In this document: piece after piece, positions 1 through 8,147 of the stretch | How the letters are laid out: every line of letters starts with the position of its first letter | Numbering within the stretch: the first letter of the stretch is position 1 | NCBI GenBank assembly: GCA_019415985.1 | Contig: DXYE01000024.1 | Coordinates: 1-30,057 of the forward strand | Direction: 5' to 3' | DNA length: 30,057 nt | From: Clostridiales bacterium | Lineage (GTDB): Bacteria > Bacillota > Clostridia > Oscillospirales > CAG-272 | Notes under the pieces: generated by a model | What the model was told of the DNA's origin: nothing | The model's database searches: none | Seen by the model: the letters and a program-made list of their open reading frames with translations, nothing else | Translations under genes and position numbers: made by a program

Positions 1-65
1 ATGTAATAATATATGTTTATAATTCTATTTTGCTTTGTCAGTTTTACAATTGAGCATCGAATGAT

Positions 66-103
66 ATAAAACCGTCGGACTGTTTATAAAGCAGTCCGAC
101 GGT
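66..103 (-). terminator. Rho-independent terminator of the SLH protein gene
   Basis: A perfect 12-bp stem (71-82 with 92-103, ACCGTCGGACTG and its complement) encloses a 9-nt loop. On the minus strand it is followed by a short T/A-rich tail. It sits about 35 nt past the stop codon of the minus-strand SLH gene, so it most likely ends that transcript. Confidence 0.75.
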
Positions 104-136
104 CGAAAAATGAATCTGCTGGATATTCTGTTAATT

Positions 137-1435
137 TTACGAGTTTACGGCATCCATCATACCGCTTAACAACTGCGCAGCCTGCGCACGGTCGAGAACA
201 TCTCCCGCATTCAAAGAACTGCCTTCTGTTCCGCCGATAATACCGATTGCATTGAGAGCGTAAATGGCATTCATACTCCATGTGGGAATCGAATCCATGT
301 CTGCAAATACTGGTTTGACATCCGGCTGATCGGCTTTCAGCATACTGTTAATCATAACCGCAGCTTCTGCACGGGTTATGGTTTCATTCGGTAAAAAGCA
401 CAACCCCTCTTCTGTCTGTGTGCCGTGTATGATCCCCATGTGACAGGCTGTGCTGACATAGCTTTTCATGTGAGTGGGAATATCTTCATCGTCCGCAAAA
501 CCAGTATCCACAGCTGACAGAAGGTCGGTCTCGTAACCTGCGGCGTTCATGGCCAGCATTAGAAACTCTCCCCGCGTCACTTCCTTGTCCGGATAAAACA
601 GCATCATATCTCCGTATTTTTCACCAATCATAATGTTTTCTTCTGCCATACGAACGGCTGCATTGCATGCCCAATGACCGCTCAGGTCCTGATATGAGAC
701 GCCTGTGGATTGCTTTTCAATGTTTACATTTACCGTACAGGGCTCTGACCTGTTTCCATATTGGTCAGTAATCATATACGTGAATGTGTCTTTACCAGTT
801 TTACCTGAATACGGCTGATACGTGAAGGTTCCTTTTGAGGCATCCGTCATGGTGACGACACCTTTTTTCGGCTCTTTTATGATAGAAAAAGTCAGTACAT
901 CATTTTCAGGATCAGATGCCCGGAAGCTTGAGAATGCCGCGATATCACGGTACGTTTTCAGGCTCATATCTTCTGCTGTGGGGGCTAAATTTTCTTCAGT
1001 CAGAACATACATTGTGCAAGTGATAGCAGAATCGTATTGAACGCCGGACGGCTGAAAGCGGAAGGTAGCCTTGGCTTCGCCATCTACCGCAGGAATAAAA
1101 CGCAGCCTGCCGAGATTTCCCTTTGCAATAATCTGATTAACTGTCACATCTAAGGCTCCGAGTTTCAAAACGCCGTCGGACAGCGCAGGCAGTTCTTTTA
1201 TCACTATAGAATCCGGTACGCTTCCGAGCAGCGCTTCAAAATCGTCCTCTGAGAAAGCGATTTCCTGTCCGGATAATCCGGTCTTTACCATAGATAAACG
1301 GCTGGCCAAAATTTCCATTCCCGGAGACAGCGATTCGTTTTTAGCAAACACTGCAACAATGGTGGTACTTGCGACCAATATTACGACCATCATAAACAGG
1401 AGTAAACTTTTATATTTTTGCATCATCTTTTTCAT
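137..1435 (-). CDS. Secreted S-layer homology (SLH) domain protein with Ig/cadherin-like module
   Basis: A surface protein of about 432 residues, predicted to be exported and held in the cell wall by SLH domains that bind secondary wall polymers. The N-terminus is lysine-rich with a hydrophobic signal/anchor segment (residues about 8-30). After an uncharacterised stretch comes a cadherin/VCBS-like beta module (NLAPTAEDM ... DPENDVLTFSI ... FTYMITDQYGN, roughly residues 145-240). Three degenerate SLH repeats follow to the C-terminus, each with the F/Y-x-D start (YQDLSGHWA, FADDEDIPT, FADMDSIPT) and the T/DRAEAA-type end (TRGEFL, TRAEAA, DRAQAA). The reading frame is open up to 1489, but I chose the ATG at 1435 because GGAGAAAGG lies just upstream and the signal segment starts there. 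The role of the middle region is unknown. A similar SLH tail occurs on the glycosidase at 25576-27771. Confidence 0.88.
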   Translation of the reverse strand: MKKMMQKYKSLLLFMMVVILVASTTIVAVFAKNESLSPGMEILASRLSMVKTGLSGQEIAFSEDDFEALLGSVPDSIVIKELPALSDGVLKLGALDVTVNQIIAKGNLGRLRFIPAVDGEAKATFRFQPSGVQYDSAITCTMYVLTEENLAPTAEDMSLKTYRDIAAFSSFRASDPENDVLTFSIIKEPKKGVVTMTDASKGTFTYQPYSGKTGKDTFTYMITDQYGNRSEPCTVNVNIEKQSTGVSYQDLSGHWACNAAVRMAEENIMIGEKYGDMMLFYPDKEVTRGEFLMLAMNAAGYETDLLSAVDTGFADDEDIPTHMKSYVSTACHMGIIHGTQTEEGLCFLPNETITRAEAAVMINSMLKADQPDVKPVFADMDSIPTWSMNAIYALNAIGIIGGTEGSSLNAGDVLDRAQAAQLLSGMMDAVNS

Positions 1436-1601
1436 ATGGTTTCCTTTCTCCTTTTCCTTGCTTTCTGATTTTTGCAGAGATATCCTCATGCTTGGCTCGT
1501 CGATTGCTGTTTTATACGATTGTTTTCATATCCTCATCGATCCTTTCCGCTCAGATATGTTATTTTTGGTCTGCATGCTTATTTTTAACAATTGGACCCA
1601 A

Positions 1602-1630
1602 TTTATACAATTACTCTCCTAACATTTAAA
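1602..1630 (-). promoter_or_regulatory. Probable sigma-A promoter of the SLH protein gene, with small palindrome
   Basis: On the minus strand TTTAAA (1625-1630) and TATAAA (1602-1607) are separated by exactly 17 nt. A 6+6 palindrome, AATTGG-AC-CCAATT (1590-1603), overlaps the -10 box and the presumed start point, where a repressor could bind. The -35 matches consensus at only four positions, so confidence is moderate. Confidence 0.4.
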
Positions 1631-1663
1631 ATTTATTTTTTCTTTTGAAAGGCCTGATGCATA

Positions 1664-3346
1664 TTGAAAATACTTTTGTTTGCTGACAACGCTTCCCGCA
1701 CACATACAAATTTAGCTGTACGTTCCCTGCGTTGCGCTCTGAGGGATCATCAAATAGAAGCTGAAATACTCGAAACACATCCCAAAGAAAAAAGCGGAGA
1801 CGTACTGCAGAAGCTTTATGAATCAGGAGCAGATATATTTGGCTTTTCAATCTATCTGTGGAATCTTGAAGATATGCTGCGCTATGCAAGAGCATTAAAG
1901 ACTCTATGTCCCGATGTGTTTATTTTTTTCGGGGGGCCTGAGGTTTCTTATGAAACCGCTGATTTTTTTCAGCTTCATCCTTATGTTGACGCCATCCTTT
2001 CTGGCGAGGGGGAGGAATCGGTCGTTCAGCTTTACCGTATGGTCATGCAGGGAAATCCTCCGCTGCATAGCATCATAATTGGGAATACCTGGTCGCGCTT
2101 TGAGATGAGCGGCATATGCTACGATGCGGACGAGAATCTGGATGGCAGGCTGTTGTATTATGAGTCCTCGCGCGGCTGTCCCTTCCGCTGTGCTTACTGT
2201 ATGTCTGGTGAAACTTCAGGTGTGCGGGCGAAAAGTGTGCAGAAAGTCTCGGAGGATCTGTTAGAATATGAAAAGCTTCGTGCAGATTTTAAGGTAATTA
2301 AATTTATAGACAGAACATTTAATTTTGATGTTTCGCGTACCAAAAAAATTTTAAAAATATTATTAAATCCTGTTTATACCAAAATTTATCATTTTGAAAT
2401 CTGCGCGGAGCTCCTTGATGACGAAACCATTGAAATTCTCAAAAAGTTTCCGAAAGCAAAAATACAGGTGGAGGTCGGTGTGCAAAGCACTTACACACCT
2501 GCGCTTCAGAGCGTAAAGCGTCCTCAAAAAACCGAAATTTTGCTGCAGCGTCTTACACAGCTCAAGGCACTTGGGAATATACATGTCCATGCAGATCTTA
2601 TCTGTGGACTTCCCCATGAAAATTTTGACCGCCTTGCCCAATCCTTTGACGATGTATATCCTTGCTGCCACAAGCTGCAGCTTGGATTTCTCAAGCTGCT
2701 GCGCGGAACTTCATTGCGGCGTGAAGCGGAGCAATTTGGATTTTCTTTTTTACCAGATCCTCCTTACACGGTCCTGAAGTCAAATGCGCTTACATATGAG
2801 GAACTCCGCTGTTTGAATAATATAGCCGAAACTTTAGATCGCTTCCACAGCGGAAGTTTCGAAATGACGGTAGCCTATCTCATACCGCTCATAGGTTCTT
2901 CCTTTCTCTTTTATAGAAAATTGACCGAGACTTTTAAACAGGTCCATCCCGGTCTTACAATTCATCAATTGTCTCAGCGAAGGGCATACGAGCTGCTGTA
3001 TACATTCGGTAAGCAGTTGTGTCAGACGCCAGAAGATCACATGATGCTTGCTAGCTCCATATCTTTTGATTTTATTCTGCATGAAGCAGGTACCCTTCCC
3101 TCTACGATACCGAAGGATTCTGAGGATATGATTTCAGCCGGGTATGCAGACGAAATAAAAAAACGGTTTCTCGAAAGGAACAAAAAGGCAAAAAGTCAAA
3201 TGGATAGTCCCTCCTTTCTCTATTCGACATTGGAGGTTCACCGTTTTCATTGTCTGTCCGGGCGCACTGTCATTGTAGATCGAAGATTTCACCAATGTTA
3301 TTCGGTTGTACATGACGGTAAATATTATCACTTTGAAGGTATTTGA
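1664..3346 (+). CDS. B12-binding domain radical SAM protein, DUF4080 family
   Basis: A 560-residue cytoplasmic protein. Residues about 1-140 form a cobalamin-binding (Rossmann-like) domain with the typical VFIFFGGPEVS strand-loop near 85-95. Residues about 165-370 are the radical SAM core with the cluster motif CPFRCAYC (C172, C176, C179), which ligates a [4Fe-4S] cluster that cleaves S-adenosylmethionine. The C-terminal part matches the DUF4080 type of tail. Many B12 radical SAM enzymes are methyltransferases or ring-modifying enzymes, but the substrate of this subfamily is not established. The start is a TTG with GAAAGG 11 nt upstream; no in-frame ATG lies nearby. The gene stands alone, followed by a separate promoter for the next gene, so context gives no substrate clue. 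Confidence 0.85.
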   Translation: MKILLFADNASRTHTNLAVRSLRCALRDHQIEAEILETHPKEKSGDVLQKLYESGADIFGFSIYLWNLEDMLRYARALKTLCPDVFIFFGGPEVSYETADFFQLHPYVDAILSGEGEESVVQLYRMVMQGNPPLHSIIIGNTWSRFEMSGICYDADENLDGRLLYYESSRGCPFRCAYCMSGETSGVRAKSVQKVSEDLLEYEKLRADFKVIKFIDRTFNFDVSRTKKILKILLNPVYTKIYHFEICAELLDDETIEILKKFPKAKIQVEVGVQSTYTPALQSVKRPQKTEILLQRLTQLKALGNIHVHADLICGLPHENFDRLAQSFDDVYPCCHKLQLGFLKLLRGTSLRREAEQFGFSFLPDPPYTVLKSNALTYEELRCLNNIAETLDRFHSGSFEMTVAYLIPLIGSSFLFYRKLTETFKQVHPGLTIHQLSQRRAYELLYTFGKQLCQTPEDHMMLASSISFDFILHEAGTLPSTIPKDSEDMISAGYADEIKKRFLERNKKAKSQMDSPSFLYSTLEVHRFHCLSGRTVIVDRRFHQCYSVVHDGKYYHFEGI

Positions 3347-3371
3347 CAAAATACGGAAATCCGGTTATAAT
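3343..3371 (+). promoter_or_regulatory. Perfect-consensus sigma-A promoter for the DUF3048 lipoprotein gene
   Basis: TTGACA (3343-3348), a 17-nt spacer and TATAAT (3366-3371) match consensus at every position. The -35 box overlaps the stop codon of the upstream radical SAM gene (TGA 3344-3346). The distance to the start codon leaves a 5' leader of about 150 nt, in which I see no recognisable riboswitch. Confidence 0.85.
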
Positions 3372-3527
3372 GATTTCTATAAATTCAAGTTTTAGCCGGA
3401 AAAATTGTTTTATCACGAATAAAAGGTCCAAGATCGGAAAAGTCTCTTAGCCTCAATATGCTTTCCAATTTTCATGACCGGCGCCGGCGATAAACAGTAC
3501 AAAGTGTAATGTAAGAAAGGCATGTTT

Positions 3528-4664
3528 ATGAATCTAAAAATGCAAAAAGCTTCAAAGATCGCACCGCCCGTGGCTTTCCTGTTAATGCTGATCCTTATTC
3601 TATTTGCTGGATGTACCAGTCAAACCGGCGGAAATCCCATTGACACCGATTCAGAGTCTTCGAATACCGCACCTGTAACAGCATCCGGCGATGACACGGA
3701 TTCTACCGAAGAGGCCGGCCCCCGTAATCCGCTTACCGGTCTCCCCTGTGATGAAGCTCTCCTCTCTAAGCGTCCGATCTCTGTTATGCTCAATAACATC
3801 AGTGCGGCGCTTCCACAGGTAGGAATTGCAAAAGCGGACGTCATATATGAATGCGAGGTTGAGGGAGGCTTGACACGGCTTTTGGCGCTTTATTCAGAAG
3901 GAACCTCGGTAGATGTCATTGGTTCGGTTCGCTCTTCTCGGGAATATTATCTCGATTTTGCCGCCAATCATGATGCGATATATGTACATGCCGGTGGCAG
4001 TAGCGAAGCGTATACACAGCTTCAAAGCCGTTCAGTGGATAACATTGACGGCGTCAACGGAGGTGCTGTCACCCAATATTTTTATCGTGACCCGGAACGT
4101 TTAAAAACGATGCGCTATGAGCATACACTGATGATAAAAGGGGAAAGCATCGCAGAAGCAATTACATTTAAAAAGATTCGTACACAAATAAAGGAGAATT
4201 TTAAAAATCCTATGCAATTTGCTTCCCTTGGTAGCAAGATAACACTGGATAAGGGAAACGAAGCAACCGAAATTTCAACGGTCTATTCCGCATCACAATT
4301 CGCTGTATTTACATATGACGCACAAATGGAAAAATATTTACGTACACAAAATGGGAAACCGCACGTTGATGGCGCTACAGGGGAACAGCTTTCCTTTGAT
4401 AATGTTATCATTCTTTTCTGTCCGTTTACCTATACAGCCGATGCGTATCATCATATTACGGTTGATACGACTGGAAACGGAACCGGCTATTTCATAACAA
4501 AAGGTAAGTATTTGCCGATTCAATGGTCAAAACCTGATATGGACAGTGCAATATCCTTTTCCTATGAGGATGGTTCTTCTGTAATTTTAAATACGGGTAA
4601 GACATTTATATCCATCATGGATTCGGCCGATAAAAAAACTGTTACCTTTACAAAGGATTCATAA
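3528..4664 (+). CDS. DUF3048 domain-containing lipoprotein (YerB-like)
   Basis: About 378 residues, exported and lipid-anchored. The N-terminus has a hydrophobic segment ending in the lipobox LFAGC, so the mature protein starts at a lipidated Cys (residue 29 from this start). A Ser/Thr/Asp-rich linker precedes the DUF3048 N-terminal domain (RPISVMLNN ... IAKADVIYECEVEGG, about residues 75-210) and the C-terminal DUF3048 domain. The family includes Bacillus subtilis YerB; its biochemical role is not firmly known, though cell-surface or peptidoglycan association is usual. An ATG also lies at 3522, but AGAAAGG ends at 3520, giving 1-nt spacing there against 7 nt for the ATG at 3528, hence the choice. 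It has its own strong promoter. Confidence 0.9.
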   Translation: MNLKMQKASKIAPPVAFLLMLILILFAGCTSQTGGNPIDTDSESSNTAPVTASGDDTDSTEEAGPRNPLTGLPCDEALLSKRPISVMLNNISAALPQVGIAKADVIYECEVEGGLTRLLALYSEGTSVDVIGSVRSSREYYLDFAANHDAIYVHAGGSSEAYTQLQSRSVDNIDGVNGGAVTQYFYRDPERLKTMRYEHTLMIKGESIAEAITFKKIRTQIKENFKNPMQFASLGSKITLDKGNEATEISTVYSASQFAVFTYDAQMEKYLRTQNGKPHVDGATGEQLSFDNVIILFCPFTYTADAYHHITVDTTGNGTGYFITKGKYLPIQWSKPDMDSAISFSYEDGSSVILNTGKTFISIMDSADKKTVTFTKDS

Positions 4665-4700
4665 ATCGCCAAAAACAACGGCTAGTAGATTCTAAAAAAT

Positions 4701-4936
4701 GAATAAATCAAGGGCTCATACGGCCCATATAGGCAGCAGGAGCGCGCTGAGATCTATCAGATTTTTGCACAGGTCTTGTTCGGCGTGGATTGGCCGATCC
4801 CTGCTTCTGTTCGGCAGAAGAGCTCGCCCGGCTGCATGAAGAACAGGAAGCGCAGAAAGCCGATCCCGGATATTATGAAAAAGGAAAAGGAATTTTTATA
4901 AAATTTTTAGATCCATGCTATAAAGCCGTCCAATGA
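4701..4936 (+). pseudogene. Relic of a glutamyl-tRNA synthetase (gltX) gene
   Basis: Reading 4710-4772 gives K-G-S then YGPYRQQERAEIYQIFAQ. Reading 4775-4936 one frame over gives LVRRGLADPCFCSAEEL, then ARLHEEQEAQKADPGYYEK and a divergent tail ending in TGA. Joined, these match the conserved GluRS block 'YGPYRQSER..IY..F...LV..GLAYPCFC..EEL...R..QEA....PGYY' found roughly 80-150 residues into bacterial GltX. The piece is broken: a TAA lies at 4704-4706, a single base appears to be missing between 4772 and 4775, there is no start codon, and the HIGH and KMSKS regions are absent. It is therefore a fragment of a dead copy, on the same strand as the DUF3048 gene. The family match is from memory of the motif, not a search. 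Confidence 0.75.
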
Positions 4937-4945
4937 AACAACGAG

Positions 4946-4984
4946 CGCCGATATCCTTTATGCATTTCTGCCAGGATATCGGCG
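4946..4984. terminator. Hairpin terminator shared by converging transcripts
   Basis: A perfect 12-bp stem (CGCCGATATCCT at 4946-4957 with its complement at 4973-4984) has a 15-nt loop. It lies between the plus-strand DUF3048/gltX-relic region and the end of minus-strand hppA. The flanks are T/A-rich on the plus side (TATTTATTTA) but lack a long U run, so it is a plausible rather than classic terminator for both directions. Confidence 0.6.
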
Positions 4985-5060
4985 TATTTATTTAAAGACT
5001 CTATAAATCTCTGTCATAACCCAAGAGGGCCACGGTCTTATGTATTCATATCTTGTTTTT

Positions 5061-7046
5061 TTACAGAAATAAAGGCAAAAATACCACCGCAACAATCGTC
5101 ATCAATTTTATTAAAATATTGATCGAGGGACCTGCCGTATCTTTAAAGGGATCACCGACTGTATCGCCAACGACCGCGGCCTTGTGTGCCCTGCTTCCCT
5201 TCCCATTTTCTTCTCGGGATTCTATATATTTTTTGGCGTTATCCCAGGCTCCGCCCGCATTTGCCATCATGATTGCCAGCATAACACCGGTTACAAGGGA
5301 ACCAGCCAAAAGTCCGCCCAGCGCCACGGGTCCTAATATAAATCCGACGAGCAGCGGAGAGACAATAGCAATGACTCCGGGCAAAATCATTTCCCTCAAA
5401 GCAGCTCCGGTGGATATATCAACACATTTTCCGTAATCGGGCTTTTCTGCGCCTGACATAATGCCCGGTTTATCTTTAAACTGTCTTCTGACCTCCTCGA
5501 TCATGTCATAGGCAGCCCTTCCCACCGAACGCATTGACAATGCCGTAAACAAAAACGGAAGCATGGCGCCAAGGAATAGGCTGGATACTACATAAGGATC
5601 TAGCAGGTCTATTATTTCAATGTTTGCGGTCTGTGAATATGAAACGAACAAAGCAAGGGCCGTAAGTGCGGCCGATCCGATAGCAAATCCCTTACCGACC
5701 GCTGCTGTCGTATTCCCGACTGAATCCAGTGTATCCGTAATTGTCCGAACATCCTCCGGAAGCCCTGCCATTTCAGCAATCCCCCCTGCATTGTCAGAAA
5801 TCGGTCCGTAAGCGTCCACTGCAATCGTGATACCTGCGGTGGAAAGCATGCCGACAGCAGCAAGTGCAATGCCGTATAATCCAAACGCGGAAAACGCAAG
5901 AAGTATACCCACCGCTATCAAAATGACCGGCAGTACGGTAGAGAGCATACCCGTCGAAAGACCGTCAATGATACAGGTTGCAGAACCTGTTTCGCACTGG
6001 GATGCGATATGTTTTACAGGGCGAAACCTTGCAGACGTAAAGTATTCTGTCAAAGCTCCAATTCCAATGCCTACCAATAAACCAATAGCAACCGCATAAA
6101 AAGCTTTCAGCTGTCCGTCAAACAAACCGATGCTTAAAAAAAATGCGGAAATCAGGCAGATGGCGCCGCTTATATAAGTTCCGGCATTTAATACGCAGGA
6201 AGGATTTTTGGCCTTACTGGCTCCGGCAATAAAAATTGCTATAATAGAGGCCGCAATGCCAATCGCCGCAAGCAGGAGAGGATACAGGGCTCCCTCGAAC
6301 GGTGCCACTTCCTGCCGCGCTACGGCCAGCAGTATGGCCGAAACCAGAGCTCCGACATAGGATTCATAAAGGTCGGATCCCATGCCTGCGACATCACCTA
6401 CATTGTCCCCAACGTTGTCTGCAATAACAGCAGGATTTCGAGGATCATCCTCAGGGATTCCTGCCTCAACCTTTCCGACTAAGTCAGCGCCGACATCTGC
6501 CGCCTTGGTATAGATACCGCCGCCGACTCTTCCGAACAGAGCAATGGCCGAAGCCCCGAGGCTGAAGCCGGTAAACAAGTCGAGATGTTCTGTACCGGTC
6601 AAACAAAACACCAACCCGATTCCCAAAACACCGAAACCTACTACGCACAGTCCCATTACAGCGCCGCCGCGAAAGGCAATCTGCAGAGCCGGTTTCATAC
6701 CGCCGAATTGAGCGGCTGCCGCGGTCCTTACATTTGCACGTGTAGCAACGCGCATGCCAAAAAATCCCGCAAGCATGGAAAATAGTGCGCCGCATACAAA
6801 TGTAACAGCAACTCTTATTCCCAGCCCCGGGATGAATGTCAAAGCCAAAAACATAACTGCAATAAATATAAGAATCGTACGATATTCACGCATCAGAAAG
6901 GCCATGGCGCCTTCCTGAATAAATGAGGAGATTTCCCGCATTTTATCGTTTCCGGTGATTCTCTTTCGTATCCACAGAGACAAGCCTGCCGCACATAACA
7001 GCGCCAACGCACCTGAAATTGGGATGATATATTTCAGCATTTCCAA
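5061..7046 (-). CDS. hppA: Membrane-bound K+-dependent ion-translocating pyrophosphatase
   Basis: A 661-residue polytopic membrane enzyme (about 16 helices in the family) that hydrolyses cytoplasmic pyrophosphate and pumps H+ and/or Na+ outward. The signatures are clear: DVGADLVGKVEAGIPEDDPRN (about 184-203), NVGDNVGDVAGMGSDLYES (211-229) and the C-terminal GDTVGDPFKDTAGPS. The diagnostic loop reads GNTTAAVGKG (444-453). Ala rather than Lys after GNTT marks the K+-dependent class, which contains all Na+-pumping members, but I cannot decide Na+ versus H+ by eye. The start is either TTG at 7046 (10 nt from AAAGGAG) or ATG at 7040 (16 nt away); spacing favours TTG. The gene is monocistronic, with its own promoter, and divergent from deoC. 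Confidence 0.95.
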   Translation of the reverse strand: MEMLKYIIPISGALALLCAAGLSLWIRKRITGNDKMREISSFIQEGAMAFLMREYRTILIFIAVMFLALTFIPGLGIRVAVTFVCGALFSMLAGFFGMRVATRANVRTAAAAQFGGMKPALQIAFRGGAVMGLCVVGFGVLGIGLVFCLTGTEHLDLFTGFSLGASAIALFGRVGGGIYTKAADVGADLVGKVEAGIPEDDPRNPAVIADNVGDNVGDVAGMGSDLYESYVGALVSAILLAVARQEVAPFEGALYPLLLAAIGIAASIIAIFIAGASKAKNPSCVLNAGTYISGAICLISAFFLSIGLFDGQLKAFYAVAIGLLVGIGIGALTEYFTSARFRPVKHIASQCETGSATCIIDGLSTGMLSTVLPVILIAVGILLAFSAFGLYGIALAAVGMLSTAGITIAVDAYGPISDNAGGIAEMAGLPEDVRTITDTLDSVGNTTAAVGKGFAIGSAALTALALFVSYSQTANIEIIDLLDPYVVSSLFLGAMLPFLFTALSMRSVGRAAYDMIEEVRRQFKDKPGIMSGAEKPDYGKCVDISTGAALREMILPGVIAIVSPLLVGFILGPVALGGLLAGSLVTGVMLAIMMANAGGAWDNAKKYIESREENGKGSRAHKAAVVGDTVGDPFKDTAGPSINILIKLMTIVAVVFLPLFL

Positions 7047-7095
7047 CTATAACCATCTCCTTTATTCCATTATTTCCCTGTAATGTGGTTTTATT

Positions 7096-7124
7096 ATTAT
7101 ACATCATTTTTTTTAAAGAATCAA
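7096..7124 (-). promoter_or_regulatory. Sigma-A promoter of hppA
   Basis: On the minus strand TTGATT (7119-7124), a 17-nt spacer and TATAAT (7096-7101) are present, about 50 nt ahead of the start codon. The -10 is perfect and the -35 matches four of six positions. AAAGGAG (7057-7063) is the ribosome binding site. Confidence 0.7.
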
Positions 7125-7224
7125 CTCTTCTCATAAAAAATGTTCAAAAAATAAATTTTGCTCATTACAGAATCAGTACAAGAGGTATAAAATTTTGATG
7201 TTAAGACAAAATATACGAAATCGT

Positions 7225-7250
7225 TATCTAAATTTTCTGATCTAATTTCT
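7225..7250 (+). repeat. Extra half-sites resembling the deoC-promoter inverted repeat
   Basis: TATCTAAATTTT (7225-7236) and GATCTAATTTCT (7239-7250) resemble the right arm TATCTAATTT of the inverted repeat at 7357-7389 and lie about 130 nt upstream of it. Together the hppA-deoC gap holds four copies of the TATCTAATTT-like word, three direct and one inverted. They may be additional operator half-sites. The rest of the 430-nt gap is very AT-rich with no gene. Confidence 0.3.
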
Positions 7251-7351
7251 GCATTTTGTATGGAAAGACAAAGAGATTTATGATATACTTAAAGACAAAT
7301 TCCAAAAATGAAAGATTATCGAAACAGCATCACATACTGATACTCTATATA

Positions 7352-7380
7352 TTAGCAAATTAGATACTTGAAAATATAAT
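7352..7380 (+). promoter_or_regulatory. Predicted promoter of the deoC-cdd-pdp operon
   Basis: TTAGCA (7352-7357), a 17-nt spacer and a perfect TATAAT (7375-7380) lie about 100 nt upstream of deoC. An alternative TG-extended -10 (TGATATACT, 7281-7289) with a poor -35 lies further upstream. The inverted repeat described next overlaps this promoter. Confidence 0.5.
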
Positions 7381-7389
7381 ATCTAATTT
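7357..7389. promoter_or_regulatory. Inverted repeat straddling the deoC -10 box, candidate repressor operator
   Basis: AAATTAGATA (7357-7366) and TATCTAATTT (7380-7389) are perfect inverted copies separated by 13 nt, with the -10 box TATAAT between and abutting them. A bound dimeric regulator would cover the promoter core. Deoxynucleoside operons in Firmicutes are often controlled by a DeoR-type repressor sensing deoxyribose-5-phosphate; no such regulator gene is in the window, so its identity is inference. Confidence 0.5.
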
Positions 7390-7477
7390 CTATAATTAAA
7401 ATTCCAAAGGTCGATTTTATTAATACTTTAAAGTGAAATACTCATTTTATTATGAATGAAGCAAAAGGAGAAAAACA

Positions 7478-8131
7478 ATGGAATATAAAAAAATTTTGGC
7501 TGCAGTAGACCATACTTGTCTTCGGCCAACAGTAACCTGGCAGGACATAAAGCATTTATGTGATGAGGGAACAGAATACGGTGTAGCATCCGTGTGCCTT
7601 CCGCCCTGCTTTGTACAGCAGGCAAGAGATTATGTCGGAGATAACCTGTCGATTGGAACGGTCATCGGTTTTCCAAATGGATATCAGACGGCCAGAGTCA
7701 AGGCTTTTGAGGCGCAAGACGCCGTCTGTAATGGTGCGAATGAAGTGGACATGGTAATTAACCTGACTGCATTAAAAGATAAAAATTACGAACAGGTATT
7801 TGAGGATATCTTGGCTGTAAGAAAAGCATGCACAAATGCCATTTTAAAGGTGATCATTGAAACCTGTTTTCTTACACAGGAGGAGAAATTGGAAATGTGC
7901 CGTATCGTATCTGACGCCGGGGCCGATTATATTAAAACATCGACTGGATTTGCCGGCGGAGGAGCTATCTTAGAGGATGTCCGAATATTAGCAGAAAATA
8001 TACCGTCTACGTTGAAAATCAAAGCAGCAGGTGGTATTCGTACCTTTGAAGAGGCAGATGCCTTCTTATTAGCCGGGGCTTCCCGCATAGGAACCAGTTC
8101 TCTGGTTCAAATAGCTAAAGATATGCTGTAA
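7478..8131 (+). CDS. deoC: Deoxyribose-phosphate aldolase
   Basis: A 217-residue cytosolic class I aldolase (TIM barrel) that splits 2-deoxyribose-5-phosphate into glyceraldehyde-3-phosphate and acetaldehyde, the last step of deoxyribonucleoside catabolism. The Schiff-base lysine is K153 in ADYIKTSTGF. The second active-site lysine is K182 in KIKAAGGIR, and the conserved aspartate D91 lies in GANEVDMVINL. Length is normal for the family. The ATG at 7478 follows AAAAGGAG. It is first in an operon with cdd (16-nt gap) and pdp, a coherent pyrimidine nucleoside salvage set. Glyceraldehyde-3-phosphate produced here would enter lower glycolysis. Confidence 0.96.
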   Translation: MEYKKILAAVDHTCLRPTVTWQDIKHLCDEGTEYGVASVCLPPCFVQQARDYVGDNLSIGTVIGFPNGYQTARVKAFEAQDAVCNGANEVDMVINLTALKDKNYEQVFEDILAVRKACTNAILKVIIETCFLTQEEKLEMCRIVSDAGADYIKTSTGFAGGGAILEDVRILAENIPSTLKIKAAGGIRTFEEADAFLLAGASRIGTSSLVQIAKDML

Positions 8132-8147
8132 ATTTAGGTGGAGGAAT

